From Paraburkholderia sp. BCC1886 (lineage in GTDB: Bacteria > Pseudomonadota > Gammaproteobacteria > Burkholderiales > Burkholderiaceae): a stretch of 64,000 bases of DNA. Within the stretch, counting starts at the first letter, position 1. Each line of letters opens with the position of its first letter. This document shows positions 42,353 to 50,907 of this stretch, one piece after another. The translations under genes were made by a program, and so were the position numbers. The stretch spans positions 105,700 to 169,699 of the forward strand of contig NZ_CAAJGK010000043.1 of assembly GCF_900996245.1 (NCBI RefSeq), given 5' to 3'. Under the pieces are notes generated by a model that made no database searches, was not told the origin of the DNA, and was given only the letters and a program-made list of their open reading frames with translations.

Positions 42353-42838
42353 ATGACCAGCGATACCAGGGATACCAGCCAACGAGACAGCCAACGAGAC
42401 AGCCAACGAGACGACATGAGCGCGCAATCCGACATCAGCGGCCCGATCTCGACTGAAGCACACAACGACCGCACGCACGACAGCACGGTCGATACCGACG
42501 GCAAGAATCTGCAGGCGGCGCGCATTGCAGGCCATAGCGCGATTGCTGCCGACGAGGTGACCGGCACAAACGCCACGTTGACGAACAGCGTGCCGGAGAC
42601 GCCCGACGGCATGGCCGGCTTCGACAGCCGCGTGGGCGGCAACCATCTGATGCTCGCGTTGGAGCCTGGCTATACGGTCGTCGACAAGGGCATGGCAGAG
42701 CCGCAGATTCCGTATTCCGCCGATCATCAATCCGACGACCCGCGCCCGGCCGGCAGTCGCAATGAACGCGGCCGGATTCATTATGCCCTCAACCATTTAC
42801 GTCCCACGCGCGTGATCGAGTTGCAACGGGTGAAATGA
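42353..42838 (+). CDS. Hypothetical protein, DUF3005-like
   Basis: The 161-residue protein is hydrophilic, with no signal peptide or membrane segment. It has a repeat-bearing N-terminus (SQRDSQRDSQRDD), then a conserved-looking TVDTDGKNLQAARI, NATLTNSVPETPDGMAGFDS and LMLALEPGYTVVDKGMAEPQ. This pattern fits the Burkholderia DUF3005 family as I remember it. Good ribosome site GGAG eight bases before the ATG. Function unknown. Confidence 0.55.
   Translation: MTSDTRDTSQRDSQRDSQRDDMSAQSDISGPISTEAHNDRTHDSTVDTDGKNLQAARIAGHSAIAADEVTGTNATLTNSVPETPDGMAGFDSRVGGNHLMLALEPGYTVVDKGMAEPQIPYSADHQSDDPRPAGSRNERGRIHYALNHLRPTRVIELQRVK
42377..42412 (+). repeat. 12-bp in-frame tandem repeat, three copies
   Basis: AGCCAACGAGAC is repeated three times without change and encodes SQRD units near the N-terminus of the DUF3005-like protein. 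Identical copies suggest recent expansion. Confidence 0.9.
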
Positions 42839-42890
42839 CTGTTCACTCTGCACGCGCTCACGGGTTGCCCGCGGGTTGCCCGCCGACCCG

Positions 42891-43829
42891 TCAGCCGCCC
42901 TGCACACCTTGCGTGTTTACATAGAGCGAATAAAGCCCGTGACTGGCCGCCATGAACAGACGGTTGCGATGGCGGCCGCCGAAGCAGACATTCGCGCAAC
43001 GCTCCGGCAACGCGATATGGCCGAGCGGCTCGCCTTCTGCATTGAAGACGCGCACGCCGTCGAGTTCGTCGGTGCCCATACCCCAGCCGCACCACAGGTT
43101 GCCGTGCACGTCGACGCGAAAGCCGTCCGGCGTGCCGGCGGCCGCGTCGATCAACACCCGGCTGTTCGATAGCGCCGCACCTTTGTGCGTGACGTCGAAC
43201 GCGCGAATCTTGCGCGGCTCGCCACGCGACTCCACGACGTAAAGCAACGCTTCGTCCGGCGAAAACGCCAGGCCGTTGGGACCGAGGACGTCGTCCGCAA
43301 CCATCGCGATTTCGCCGGACTGTCCGTCGATGCGATACACGCACGCCGGCAGTTCCGACGTTTGCCGCTCGCCTTCGTAGTAACTGTCGATGCCGAAAGT
43401 CGGGTCGCTAAACCAGATCGAGCCGTCCGACTTCACGACCACATCGTTGGGCGAGTTCAACCGTTTGCCGCGATACCGGTCGGCCAGCACGGTAATGGAC
43501 CCATCGTATTCGGTGCGCGTGACGCGGCGCGTCAGATGCTCGCAGGAAACCAGGCGCCCCTGGCGATCGCGCGTATGACCGTTCGCATTGTTCGAGGATT
43601 GACGAAAGGTCGAGACGGTGCCGCTCGTTTCATCCCAGCGCAGGATGCGATCGTTGGGAATATCGCTCCACAAAAGATACCGGCCGTCGCCGAACCAGAC
43701 GGGCCCCTCCGACCAGCGCGCCCCCTGATACAAACACTCGACCGAGGCGGAAGCGAGGATCAAAGCCTTGAAGCGCGGATCGAACAAACGGACGGCGGAA
43801 TCGGGATATCGACGGCTGTTATCGCTCAT
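42891..43829 (-). CDS. SMP-30/gluconolactonase-like beta-propeller protein
   Basis: The 312-residue protein has the SMP-30 six-blade propeller: EGPVWFGDGRYLLWSDIPND near residue 40 with the metal-ligand Glu, RLNSPNDVVVKSDGSIWFSD near residue 120 (the N and D metal ligands) and GPNGLAFSPDEALLYVVES near residue 185. Members hydrolyse lactones, usually sugar lactones. No signal peptide. It stands alone; its substrate cannot be told. Confidence 0.88.
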   Translation of the reverse strand: MSDNSRRYPDSAVRLFDPRFKALILASASVECLYQGARWSEGPVWFGDGRYLLWSDIPNDRILRWDETSGTVSTFRQSSNNANGHTRDRQGRLVSCEHLTRRVTRTEYDGSITVLADRYRGKRLNSPNDVVVKSDGSIWFSDPTFGIDSYYEGERQTSELPACVYRIDGQSGEIAMVADDVLGPNGLAFSPDEALLYVVESRGEPRKIRAFDVTHKGAALSNSRVLIDAAAGTPDGFRVDVHGNLWCGWGMGTDELDGVRVFNAEGEPLGHIALPERCANVCFGGRHRNRLFMAASHGLYSLYVNTQGVQGG

Positions 43830-44038
43830 GCTGGGGCTGGACCTCGAGGACGGGGATGGTTGGGAGAATGAGCGACAAATCGCCTCGATGCGGTACGATG
43901 CCGGTATTCGTATGATGATTTGGCTCGTTACTGGCTAAGTGCGTCGAGACCATGCCAGATTCTGTCGCGCAAAATGGGGCGTTTCAACGCGGCGATTATT
44001 AACGGCGTGAGTTTATCCTGTATCCAAGGAGTTTAAGC
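43830..44038. other. Intergenic region upstream of a small frame
   Basis: About 200 bp between the SMP-30 gene and a small frame described next, with moderate AT content and no clear operator. It would carry the SMP-30 gene promoter on the minus strand and perhaps one for the small frame. Confidence 0.4.
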
Positions 44039-44182
44039 ATGTCGCGTGGAACGGCCCATTTAACGAGACGGCAAGGCGTTCTTATACGAATTGATGCCTT
44101 TCGCATCAAGATTTCTTCCAAAATCTACCAGCTTGCGAGATATATTTTGGCGACAGATGGTATAAAACGAACGGCTGGTTGA
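44039..44182 (+). CDS. Small basic open reading frame upstream of luxR (47 aa)
   Basis: A 47-residue frame starts at ATG 44039 with AAGGAG seven bases upstream, a textbook ribosome site. The product is strongly basic (MSRGTAHLTRRQGVLIRIDA at the N-terminus) with an aliphatic C-terminal half. Codon use is atypical for the region, with ATA and AGA codons. The stop overlaps a GGTTG/CAACC palindrome. The gene lies 81 bp upstream of luxR. No family recognised; it may be a leader peptide or a real small protein. Confidence 0.4.
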   Translation: MSRGTAHLTRRQGVLIRIDAFRIKISSKIYQLARYILATDGIKRTAG

Positions 44183-44189
44183 AACAACC
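44177..44189. promoter_or_regulatory. Inverted repeat upstream of luxR
   Basis: GGTTG-AAA-CAACC is a perfect five-bp inverted repeat 75 bp before the luxR start. It could be an operator or a small hairpin. No T run follows, so it is not a terminator. Confidence 0.3.
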
Positions 44190-44263
44190 TGGTTCCGATC
44201 GTCGCCATACTGGCCTTACTCGATTAACTGCAACGGAATATTCGCGAGCCTGAGAGAGTCAAA

Positions 44264-44992
44264 TTGGCGCAACATTTTATCGAGCAGATGGCCCCGCTAT
44301 TGGATGCCGCCGACGAGAAGGCCTGGTTCGGCGCAATGGCAGGCCTTGCCGAGACGTGTGGCTTCAGGAACATTCTGCTTGCGGTGCTGCCGCGCCCCGC
44401 TCTGCGTCAGGAAGACGCCTACTTGCGCAGCACTTACGCGCCCGCCTGGCACCGGGCTTACAACGAACAGGGAATGATTCAGATCGACCCGACGGTATCG
44501 CATTGCGCGACCCGCTCTGCACCACTCGTTTGGGCGCCGGAGATATTCAGCACCGAACCGCAGAAGTCGATGTATGAGATTGCGTGTACGCATGGCTTGC
44601 GCACCGGCGTGATTCTTCCGATACACGGCCCGAATCAGCAGGCGGGCATGATGTGCTTCATCGACGACAGCGAGCCGACCGATGAATTCCGGCGGCATAT
44701 TCGCAGCGCTTTGCCAAACCTGACGCTATTGCGCGACCACGTGGTAGACACGAGTGCGCGCCATCTGATCTGTCAGGCCGACACGCCCTTGCCCAAACTG
44801 ACGCCGCGCGAACGCGAATGCCTGAAATGGACAGCGCGCGGCAAATCCACGTGGGAAACCTCCCAGATCCTGAACTGCTCGGAAGCCGTCGTGAACTTCC
44901 ATATGAAAAACATCAGGACCAAATTCGGCGTGAATTCGCGGCGCGCGGCCGCGGTCATTGCAACTCAGTTAGGACTTATTGACCCGGACTGA
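44264..44992 (+). CDS. LuxR-type quorum-sensing regulator
   Basis: The 242-residue protein has an autoinducer-binding domain (about 15-160, with AWHRAYNEQGMIQIDPTVSH and the conserved W, Y, D positions WHRAYNEQ and QIDP) and a C-terminal LuxR helix-turn-helix (LTPRERECLKWTARGKSTWE, then CSEAVVNFHMKNIRTKFGVN). The start is TTG at 44264 with GAGAGAG upstream; the next ATG (44288) would remove conserved sequence. Its stop overlaps the RsaL-like gene by 17 bp tail to tail. No luxI is seen nearby. Confidence 0.9.
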   Translation: MAQHFIEQMAPLLDAADEKAWFGAMAGLAETCGFRNILLAVLPRPALRQEDAYLRSTYAPAWHRAYNEQGMIQIDPTVSHCATRSAPLVWAPEIFSTEPQKSMYEIACTHGLRTGVILPIHGPNQQAGMMCFIDDSEPTDEFRRHIRSALPNLTLLRDHVVDTSARHLICQADTPLPKLTPRERECLKWTARGKSTWETSQILNCSEAVVNFHMKNIRTKFGVNSRRAAAVIATQLGLIDPD

Positions 44993-45299
44993 GGAAAGCT
45001 GAGCCGTCGCGGCTATACAGCACGCGCTCGGCGCGGCCGAGATCGGCGTCGGATACGGTCTTGGTGAAGTACAGGCCGAGCAGGATGGAAACCGGCGCCG
45101 GGATTTCAGCGCCCGACTCGAACCGGCTGCCGCGCGACTGCGTGACGCCGAAGCGCGCCCAGAAACGCCGCTGGCTTTCTTTCTTCTTTTTACGGTAGGC
45201 AATGATCAGAACGCGATCCATGGCAGACGGCGCTTCTGCCGGACGCGTCTGGAGGCCGGTTTGCGGTTGCCAGTGATTTTCGTGAAGTTCCATTTTCAT
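44976..45299 (-). CDS. rsaL: RsaL-like quorum-sensing repressor
   Basis: The 107-residue protein matches the RsaL helix-turn-helix pattern: KESQRRFWARFGVTQSRGSR followed by FESGAEIPAPVSILLGLYF. In pseudomonads and Burkholderia, RsaL represses the luxI gene in the same locus. Start ATG at 45299 or the ATG two codons later at 45293. It converges on luxR with a 17-bp overlap. The gene it would normally repress is not found within the window. Confidence 0.75.
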   Translation of the reverse strand: MKMELHENHWQPQTGLQTRPAEAPSAMDRVLIIAYRKKKKESQRRFWARFGVTQSRGSRFESGAEIPAPVSILLGLYFTKTVSDADLGRAERVLYSRDGSAFLSPGQ

Positions 45300-45359
45300 G
45301 TCCCGTCGGTTGAGGTGCAGGTGTTGTCCCGAATTCTGCGTTATCCGATAAGCATGCAC

Positions 45360-45379
45360 ACCTATCCAGGTAGGTAGGT
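45360..45379. promoter_or_regulatory. lux-box-like palindrome upstream of rsaL
   Basis: ACCTATCCAGGTAGGTAGGT is a 20-bp sequence with inverted ACCTA/TAGGT ends, the size and form of LuxR-family binding sites, 61 bp upstream of the rsaL start. Matching is by eye; half of the inner positions are also symmetric. Confidence 0.45.
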
Positions 45380-45577
45380 GGCGCCACAATTCAAAATGAA
45401 TCGTCTGATGGACGGGTTGGCGAAACTTCCTACAAATTCACTCATAACTTGACTTATATCCTGTCAGAACACGCCTTTTTCGGCGATCATGCTCTCTGAT
45501 CCGTAGTAAACGCTTCCCGGAGCCCCTGTCGATTTTTCCCGATGGCGGCAATCAGCCTCACAAAACGCGGAGTCGAT

Positions 45578-46036
45578 ATGTACACACGCATTCTCGTCGC
45601 GGTAGACGGCAGCCATACGTCGCGCCGCGCGTTCGAAGCAGCGCTCGGCCTTGCCGCATCCAGCGGCGCTGTGTTGCAGCCGTTTTACGTGGTCGAAAAC
45701 ACCCCTATTTATTTCGAAGCGCCTGGCTACGATCCGTCCGTGCTGCGCAATCGTCTCGTCGAAGAGAGCAAGGAACTGGCGGCGGAATTCGGGGCCGAGA
45801 TGGCCGCGCGCGGCGTGAAGGGCAAGCTTGCGGCGGGCGAAGCCTCGGCCACCGACGATGTGTCCACGGTCGTGCTCAAGGCGGCCGCGGAATTCAATGC
45901 CGATCTGCTGGTCATGGGCACGCACGGCCGGCGCGGCTTCCAGCGCCTGATACTGGGCAGTGTCGCCGAGCGTTGCGTTCGTCAGGCGAGCTTGCCGGTG
46001 CTCCTGGTTCCGTCGGCAGCGGAAAAAGCGATTTGA
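45578..46036 (+). CDS. Universal stress protein (UspA family)
   Basis: The 152-residue cytoplasmic protein has the Usp fold: MYTRILVAVDGSHTSRRAFE at the start and the ATP-binding G-x2-G-x9-G-S motif GTHGRRGFQRLILGSVAERC near residue 122. The ATG at 45578 has a GGAG ribosome site and gives the standard N-terminus. It lies 94 bp before the FNR-type gene, a common pairing for stress or low-oxygen control. Confidence 0.92.
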   Translation: MYTRILVAVDGSHTSRRAFEAALGLAASSGAVLQPFYVVENTPIYFEAPGYDPSVLRNRLVEESKELAAEFGAEMAARGVKGKLAAGEASATDDVSTVVLKAAAEFNADLLVMGTHGRRGFQRLILGSVAERCVRQASLPVLLVPSAAEKAI

Positions 46037-46130
46037 CGCGCGCTTGCTGCGACGCGTCATTTTGACGCGAAGTGCGCGAGGTGGCCGGTGGGACAATTGA
46101 TTCCCTACCCATGACATACGGCTGCTGACC

Positions 46131-46928
46131 ATGCTCACTCCTACCGCTGTCACTCACTCGACCGGCGTCGCCGATCCCGTCGTCGCCGGCACGAAGCCGA
46201 AGCGCACGCGCCGCCGTGTGATGTCGGCGCGTCCCGCGACCCGCACGGCAGCGCGTTGTTCGAGCTGTGCCATGCGGCAACTGTGCATGCCGCAGGGTCT
46301 GTCCGCCGAAGAACTCCCCAAGCTGGAAACGCTCATCTGCTCCGCGCGCTCCGTGCAGCGAGGCGAGGCGCTGTATCGCACGGGCGAGCGCTTCGACAAT
46401 ATCTACGCGGTGCGGTCGGGGTCGATGAAAACCGTCATGACTCATCGCGACGGCCGTCAACAGGTCACGGGTTTGCGGCTCGCCGGCGAGGCGCTCGGTC
46501 TCGACGGCATCAGCAACGACCGTCATGCGTGCAGCGCGCTCGCGCTCGAAGACAGCACCGTGTGCATCGTGCCGTACACGGCGCTCAAGTCGCTGTGTCG
46601 CGAAATCGGCTCGATGCAGGATCGGCTGCACAAGTTGCTCGGCGAGCAGATCGTCCGTGAAGCAGGTCAGATGATGGTGCTCGGCTCGCTCTGCGCGGAC
46701 GAACGCGTCGCCGCCTTCCTGCTCGATGTATCGGAGCGCAATGCAAAGCGCGGTTATTCGTCGGCGGAATTCAATCTGCGCATGACGCGCGAAGACATGG
46801 GCAGCTACTTGGGCATGACGCTCGAAACCGTCAGCCGTACCCTGTCAAGATTTCAAAAGCGCGGCCTGATCGACACACAGGGCAAACATATCCGCATCAT
46901 CGATCTCGCCGGTCTGCATCAGGTCTAG
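46131..46928 (+). CDS. fnr: FNR/Anr-type oxygen-sensing regulator
   Basis: The 265-residue CRP/FNR protein has Cys43, Cys46 and Cys52 in ARCSSCAMRQLC (C-x2-C-x5-C) and a later Cys145 in DSTVCIVPY, the four ligands of the FNR [4Fe-4S] cluster. The cyclic-nucleotide-like domain follows (about 65-170), then the helix-turn-helix DMGSYLGMTLETVSRTLSRF with the E-x2-S-R recognition element of FNR. It should activate low-oxygen genes. An extra cysteine (134) is present. Confidence 0.93.
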   Translation: MLTPTAVTHSTGVADPVVAGTKPKRTRRRVMSARPATRTAARCSSCAMRQLCMPQGLSAEELPKLETLICSARSVQRGEALYRTGERFDNIYAVRSGSMKTVMTHRDGRQQVTGLRLAGEALGLDGISNDRHACSALALEDSTVCIVPYTALKSLCREIGSMQDRLHKLLGEQIVREAGQMMVLGSLCADERVAAFLLDVSERNAKRGYSSAEFNLRMTREDMGSYLGMTLETVSRTLSRFQKRGLIDTQGKHIRIIDLAGLHQV

Positions 46929-47064
46929 GCCGACGCGCTCTCGAGCCGGGCCACAGCGCGCGCGCCACGGCCCGCGCCACTTTCCGCCGGTGCATACGCA
47001 CCTTGGCATGGCTCCTGCGAGCGGGTACAGTCTCTAGTCCGCCTTCCGCAAGGAGACCCGGCGC

Positions 47065-48381
47065 ATGAATCGCGACCCCGCCCCGCATCACCCGCTCGTC
47101 CAGCGCCTGATCGACGCGCGCGACGTGACCGACCAGTTGTTCGCCATCGTCAAACCCGAATTCCTGTATGAACGGCCGATCCGTGAACGTCACCGGATCG
47201 TTTTCTACATCGGCCATCTCGAAGCGTTCGACCGCAATCTGTTCGATCAGCGTCTGTGCGATCTGCCGGCGTTCGACTCCGATCTCGACCAGCTGTTCGC
47301 ATTCGGCATCGATCCGGTCGACGGCGGTTTCCCCACCGATCAACCTCACGACTGGCCGTCGCTCGACACCGTGCGCGGCTATGCGCTGCGCGCGCGCGAG
47401 CAGATCGATCGCGAACTCGATGCGCTCGCCGACGCGGCCCGGCTCGGCAACGACGCCACGCAAACCGACGCGTCCGCGCAATTACTGAACGTCGCCATCG
47501 AGCATCGCCTGATGCATGCCGAAACGCTCGCGTACATGCTGCATCAGCTACCGGTCGCGCAAAAAGTCGAGAACCTGCGCGAGCCCGTTACGTCACGCGA
47601 CGCGCCGCGCGATTCGTTGACGTCGATGGTGAGCGTACCGGCCGGCGCCACCGTGCTCGGCATGCCGCGCGACGGCGCTCACTTCGGCTGGGATAACGAG
47701 TTCGGCGAATTGCGCGTCGAGGTGCCCGCCTTCGAAATCGATCGGCACATGGTGACGAACGGCGCTTATCTCGCGTTCATCGACGCGGGTGGTTATTCGG
47801 AGCCCAAGTGGTGGTCGAAAGAAGATTGGGCCTGGAAACAGGCCGAGTCGATCGAACATCCGGCCTGCTGGTCGCGGACCAACGGCGCGCATGGCGAACC
47901 GGCCTGGACGCTGCGCACGATGTTCGACGAAGTGCCGCTGCCGCCCGACTGGCCCGCCTACGTGAGCCATGCCGAAGCGAGCGCCTACGCGCGCTGGGCC
48001 GGCAAGGCACTGCCGAGCGAAGCGCAATGGCAACGGGCCGCACACGGCGCGCCGCACGCGCTGACGGGCAATTTCGATTTCCGCCATTGGGACCCGACAC
48101 CGGTCGACGCGCATCCGGAAAACGTCAGTGCGTTCGGCGTGGAAGGCCAGTTTGGTAACGGCTGGGAATGGACCTCGACGGTGTTCGACGCATTGCCGGA
48201 ATTCGAAGCGTTTTCGTTCTATCCCGGCTACTCGGCGAACTTCTTCGACGGCCAGCATTACGTGATCAAAGGCGGCTCGTCGCGCACCGCGCGTTGCATG
48301 TTGCGGCCGGCGTTCCGCAACTGGTTTCAGCCGCATTATCAGTACGTGTATGCGGGGTTCCGTTGCGTGAAGACGGCATAA
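47065..48381 (+). CDS. EgtB-family non-heme iron sulfoxide/selenoxide synthase
   Basis: The 438-residue protein has a DinB-like N-terminal domain with the iron-ligand histidines (IGHLEAFDRNLF near residue 50 and EHRLMHAETL, HxxxHxE, near residue 146) and a C-terminal formylglycine-generating-enzyme-like domain (VPAGATVLGMPRDG, then GWEWTSTVFD and GFRCVKTA). EgtB joins hercynine to gamma-glutamylcysteine or cysteine; the related SenA uses a selenosugar. No egtD, senB or senC partner lies next to it in this window, so ergothioneine versus selenoneine cannot be decided. Confidence 0.82.
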   Translation: MNRDPAPHHPLVQRLIDARDVTDQLFAIVKPEFLYERPIRERHRIVFYIGHLEAFDRNLFDQRLCDLPAFDSDLDQLFAFGIDPVDGGFPTDQPHDWPSLDTVRGYALRAREQIDRELDALADAARLGNDATQTDASAQLLNVAIEHRLMHAETLAYMLHQLPVAQKVENLREPVTSRDAPRDSLTSMVSVPAGATVLGMPRDGAHFGWDNEFGELRVEVPAFEIDRHMVTNGAYLAFIDAGGYSEPKWWSKEDWAWKQAESIEHPACWSRTNGAHGEPAWTLRTMFDEVPLPPDWPAYVSHAEASAYARWAGKALPSEAQWQRAAHGAPHALTGNFDFRHWDPTPVDAHPENVSAFGVEGQFGNGWEWTSTVFDALPEFEAFSFYPGYSANFFDGQHYVIKGGSSRTARCMLRPAFRNWFQPHYQYVYAGFRCVKTA

Positions 48382-48422
48382 AAGCCGCCTGAGCGCGAAG
48401 ACGTCGACCGACCGTACCCGCC

Positions 48423-49733
48423 TCAAGGCGGAAAGCCGAAGTCTCGGGCGCGCAAGCCGCATATTGCCAGCGCGGCAATGACCGCGGCGGCTGCCGCGCT
48501 CCAGAAGGCCGCCCGATAGTCGCCCGTGTGCGCGTCGATCTGCGCGAACAGCGCGGGGCCGCAGCCGAGGCCGACACTGAAGCAGAACATCAGCGACCCA
48601 TAGATTGCGCCGAGATGCCGGCGGCCAAATACGCGCGACGTCATGAAGGCCAACGCGTCGACTTCGGAGCCCAGCGCGAAGCCAATCAGGATTGCCGCGA
48701 TCGGTACCGTTATGAGCGAAATCCCCGCCAGCAGGCAAAGATAACCAAGCGCGGCGCCAATGAACACCATCGCGGTGATCCTCGGCGCGAAAAACCGGTC
48801 GAGCAACGCGCCGAAGCCGAGCCGACCAGCCATCATCGCCACGCCGACTATCGTCATCACGAACGCGCCCTGGCGTGCCTTTAATCCATAGTCGGACAAC
48901 ACCACGGGCAGCACCCAGGTACCCGCGCCGACGACCACGGAGATCAAAAAGAAAGCGAGCGCCATGAGCCAGAACGCGCGGGTTCGCACCGCCGCTCGCA
49001 ACGGAAGGCCCGACAACTCGCTCATAGCTGGCGTGGCCACGGACACTGCTACTACCCCAGCGCCACCGGATGCCGATACAGCCCGCGTGATCGCCGCCTG
49101 CACGCGAGATCGCCCGGGCGCTTCATGCAACAGCCATTGCACGGAAGGCACGCTGACCAGCCAGACAAAGCCCGCGAGACACAGATAAGCGCCGCGCCAG
49201 CCGACCATCTCGATCAACGCGGCCGACAGCGGCGGAAGGATCGCCACGCCGAGTCCGCTCAGCATCAACGCGCAGCCGAGCGCCAGTCCCAGATGCCCGT
49301 CGTACCAGCCAGCCACTGCCTTGACGTAGGTGACCGGCACCTGCGCGGCGCCCAGCAGGAAGCTGAGCGCAAAGAACAAGACGAAGCTGTCCGCACTCTT
49401 CGACAACAGGCCGACCATCGTCAGGCCGAGCCCGAGAAGCGGTCCTGCGAAGCGGGCGACGCGTCGCGCGCCGAAGCGATCGACCGCGGGTCCCGTCAGC
49501 GGTCCACACAGGGCCAGCAGAATCTGGCCGTACAGCACGGCGGAACTGATGCCCGTTTGCGACCAGCCCGTCTCGGCGACGATCGGTTTGACGAAGACAC
49601 CGAAGCTGAACAACAGCACCGGCCCGGTATTGACCAGCATATTCAGGCCCGCACCGGCCACCACGGCCACGGCCGTGCCACGCGTGGCTCCGGCGTCGCG
49701 CTCCTCGCCGCGCGATCGGGACAAGACGTTCAT
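48423..49733 (-). CDS. MFS transporter (monocarboxylate/oxalate-formate-antiporter-like)
   Basis: The 436-residue inner-membrane protein has twelve-helix MFS character: TGPVLLFSFGVFVKPIVAET near residue 35, LTGPAVDRFGARRVARFAGP (motif A) near 78 and GFGALLDRFFAPRITAMVFI near 290. The start ATG at 49733 overlaps the CoA-transferase stop (ATGA). It is the last gene of the crotonase/ketopantoate reductase/CoA-transferase operon and probably imports the operon's substrate, likely an organic acid. Confidence 0.87.
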   Translation of the reverse strand: MNVLSRSRGEERDAGATRGTAVAVVAGAGLNMLVNTGPVLLFSFGVFVKPIVAETGWSQTGISSAVLYGQILLALCGPLTGPAVDRFGARRVARFAGPLLGLGLTMVGLLSKSADSFVLFFALSFLLGAAQVPVTYVKAVAGWYDGHLGLALGCALMLSGLGVAILPPLSAALIEMVGWRGAYLCLAGFVWLVSVPSVQWLLHEAPGRSRVQAAITRAVSASGGAGVVAVSVATPAMSELSGLPLRAAVRTRAFWLMALAFFLISVVVGAGTWVLPVVLSDYGLKARQGAFVMTIVGVAMMAGRLGFGALLDRFFAPRITAMVFIGAALGYLCLLAGISLITVPIAAILIGFALGSEVDALAFMTSRVFGRRHLGAIYGSLMFCFSVGLGCGPALFAQIDAHTGDYRAAFWSAAAAAVIAALAICGLRARDFGFPP

Positions 49734-50896
49734 CGGCCCGCCCCCCACGACAGCTCGCCGTCATGTTCGCCCAAGCCGGGCGCGGCAAACCGCGCAGTCA
49801 GCAGATGGCCGTCGAATACCCCCGGGTAACGCACCGAGCGGATTGGCCCGAACGGCGTGTCGAGCGTCGAATAGAGCCGGTTATGCAGGACCTGCGGGTC
49901 CTCGAGATGCTCGTCCGGATCGTTCACCGGACCGCACGGCACCTCGAACTCCCGGAACGTCGCGAGCCATTCCTGACTGGTGCGCTCCTTGAGCGGCGCG
50001 GCGATGCGCTGGAAGAACGTCCGCGTCATCTCCCCCTTGTCGGCAATCGCGCGCAGTTCGTCCTTCCACTCCGGATGCCCGATCGCTTCGAGCGTCTTGC
50101 CCAATTGCCGGCCCGAAACCGGCGAGAGCACGATGTGTCCGTCGCGCGTCGCCACCACCGGCTGAGGCGGCGCTCGCCAGCTCGAATCGTCGTCCAGATA
50201 CGTTCGATGCTGGAACATATCGGGGAAATTGAAGTACGACACGATGTCGAGCATCGAGGTCTGAATGTGCACGGCCTTGCCGCTGCGGCCGCGCGCGAGC
50301 AAGCCCGCCATCGCCAGCTGGCAGACGAAGCTGGCCGCGAGTTTGTCGACCATGAAGCTATTGGTCGCTTTCGGCACGCCACCTGCCGCCTCGTACGCGA
50401 TCAAACCGGTTCGCCCTTGCACGAGCGCGTCGAACACCGGCTCGCGCGCGGCGTCGCCATCGGGTCCGTAGCCGGTAATCGACAAACGGATCAGCGATCC
50501 GTTGAGCGCGTCGACCGCCTCCTTGCCGACTCCGAGCTTGTCGGCGATATGCGGTCGCAGGTTGTCGATGTAGATATCCGCGCTGCGCAGCAACTCCCTG
50601 AACGCAGTCAGACCATCGGGCGTTTTCAGGTCGAGCACGACGCCTTGCTTGCCGCGATTCGCATTGCCCCACACCACACCGACGCCGTGACGGCTCATGC
50701 CGAAGTTCCGGTACGGATCGCCGCCGGGCGGCTCCACCTTGATCACATCGGCGCCCAGGTCCGACAACATTTGCGCGGCAAACGGCCCGGCAAGATAGCT
50801 GGCGGCCTCGACGATCCTGATGCCGGCCAGCGGCCGCGTGAAGTGATCGCTATCGCCGGCAGGTACGGCGTGTTCCGACGGGGGGAGTGTCGACAT
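49730..50896 (-). CDS. CaiB/BaiF family CoA-transferase
   Basis: The 388-residue class III CoA-transferase moves CoA between acyl groups through a covalent Asp intermediate. Visible are MLSDLGADVIKVEPPGGDPY near residue 43, GNANRGKQGVVLDLKTPDG near 76 and the loop with the putative active-site aspartate (SITGYGPDGDAAREPVFDAL). It also has the SMLDIVSYFNFPDMFQHRTY segment shared with the second CoA-transferase in the island. ATG at 50896, 11 bp after the ketopantoate-reductase-like gene. The acyl group is unknown. Confidence 0.88.
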   Translation of the reverse strand: MSTLPPSEHAVPAGDSDHFTRPLAGIRIVEAASYLAGPFAAQMLSDLGADVIKVEPPGGDPYRNFGMSRHGVGVVWGNANRGKQGVVLDLKTPDGLTAFRELLRSADIYIDNLRPHIADKLGVGKEAVDALNGSLIRLSITGYGPDGDAAREPVFDALVQGRTGLIAYEAAGGVPKATNSFMVDKLAASFVCQLAMAGLLARGRSGKAVHIQTSMLDIVSYFNFPDMFQHRTYLDDDSSWRAPPQPVVATRDGHIVLSPVSGRQLGKTLEAIGHPEWKDELRAIADKGEMTRTFFQRIAAPLKERTSQEWLATFREFEVPCGPVNDPDEHLEDPQVLHNRLYSTLDTPFGPIRSVRYPGVFDGHLLTARFAAPGLGEHDGELSWGAGR

Positions 50897-50907
50897 GTTA
50901 CGAAGTC

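Noticed and set aside
45449..45462. FNR-box-like TTGAC-N4-ATCCT before the universal stress protein
   Set aside because: Only one half fits the consensus TTGAT-N4-ATCAA; not listed as a site, only mentioned as a weak possibility.
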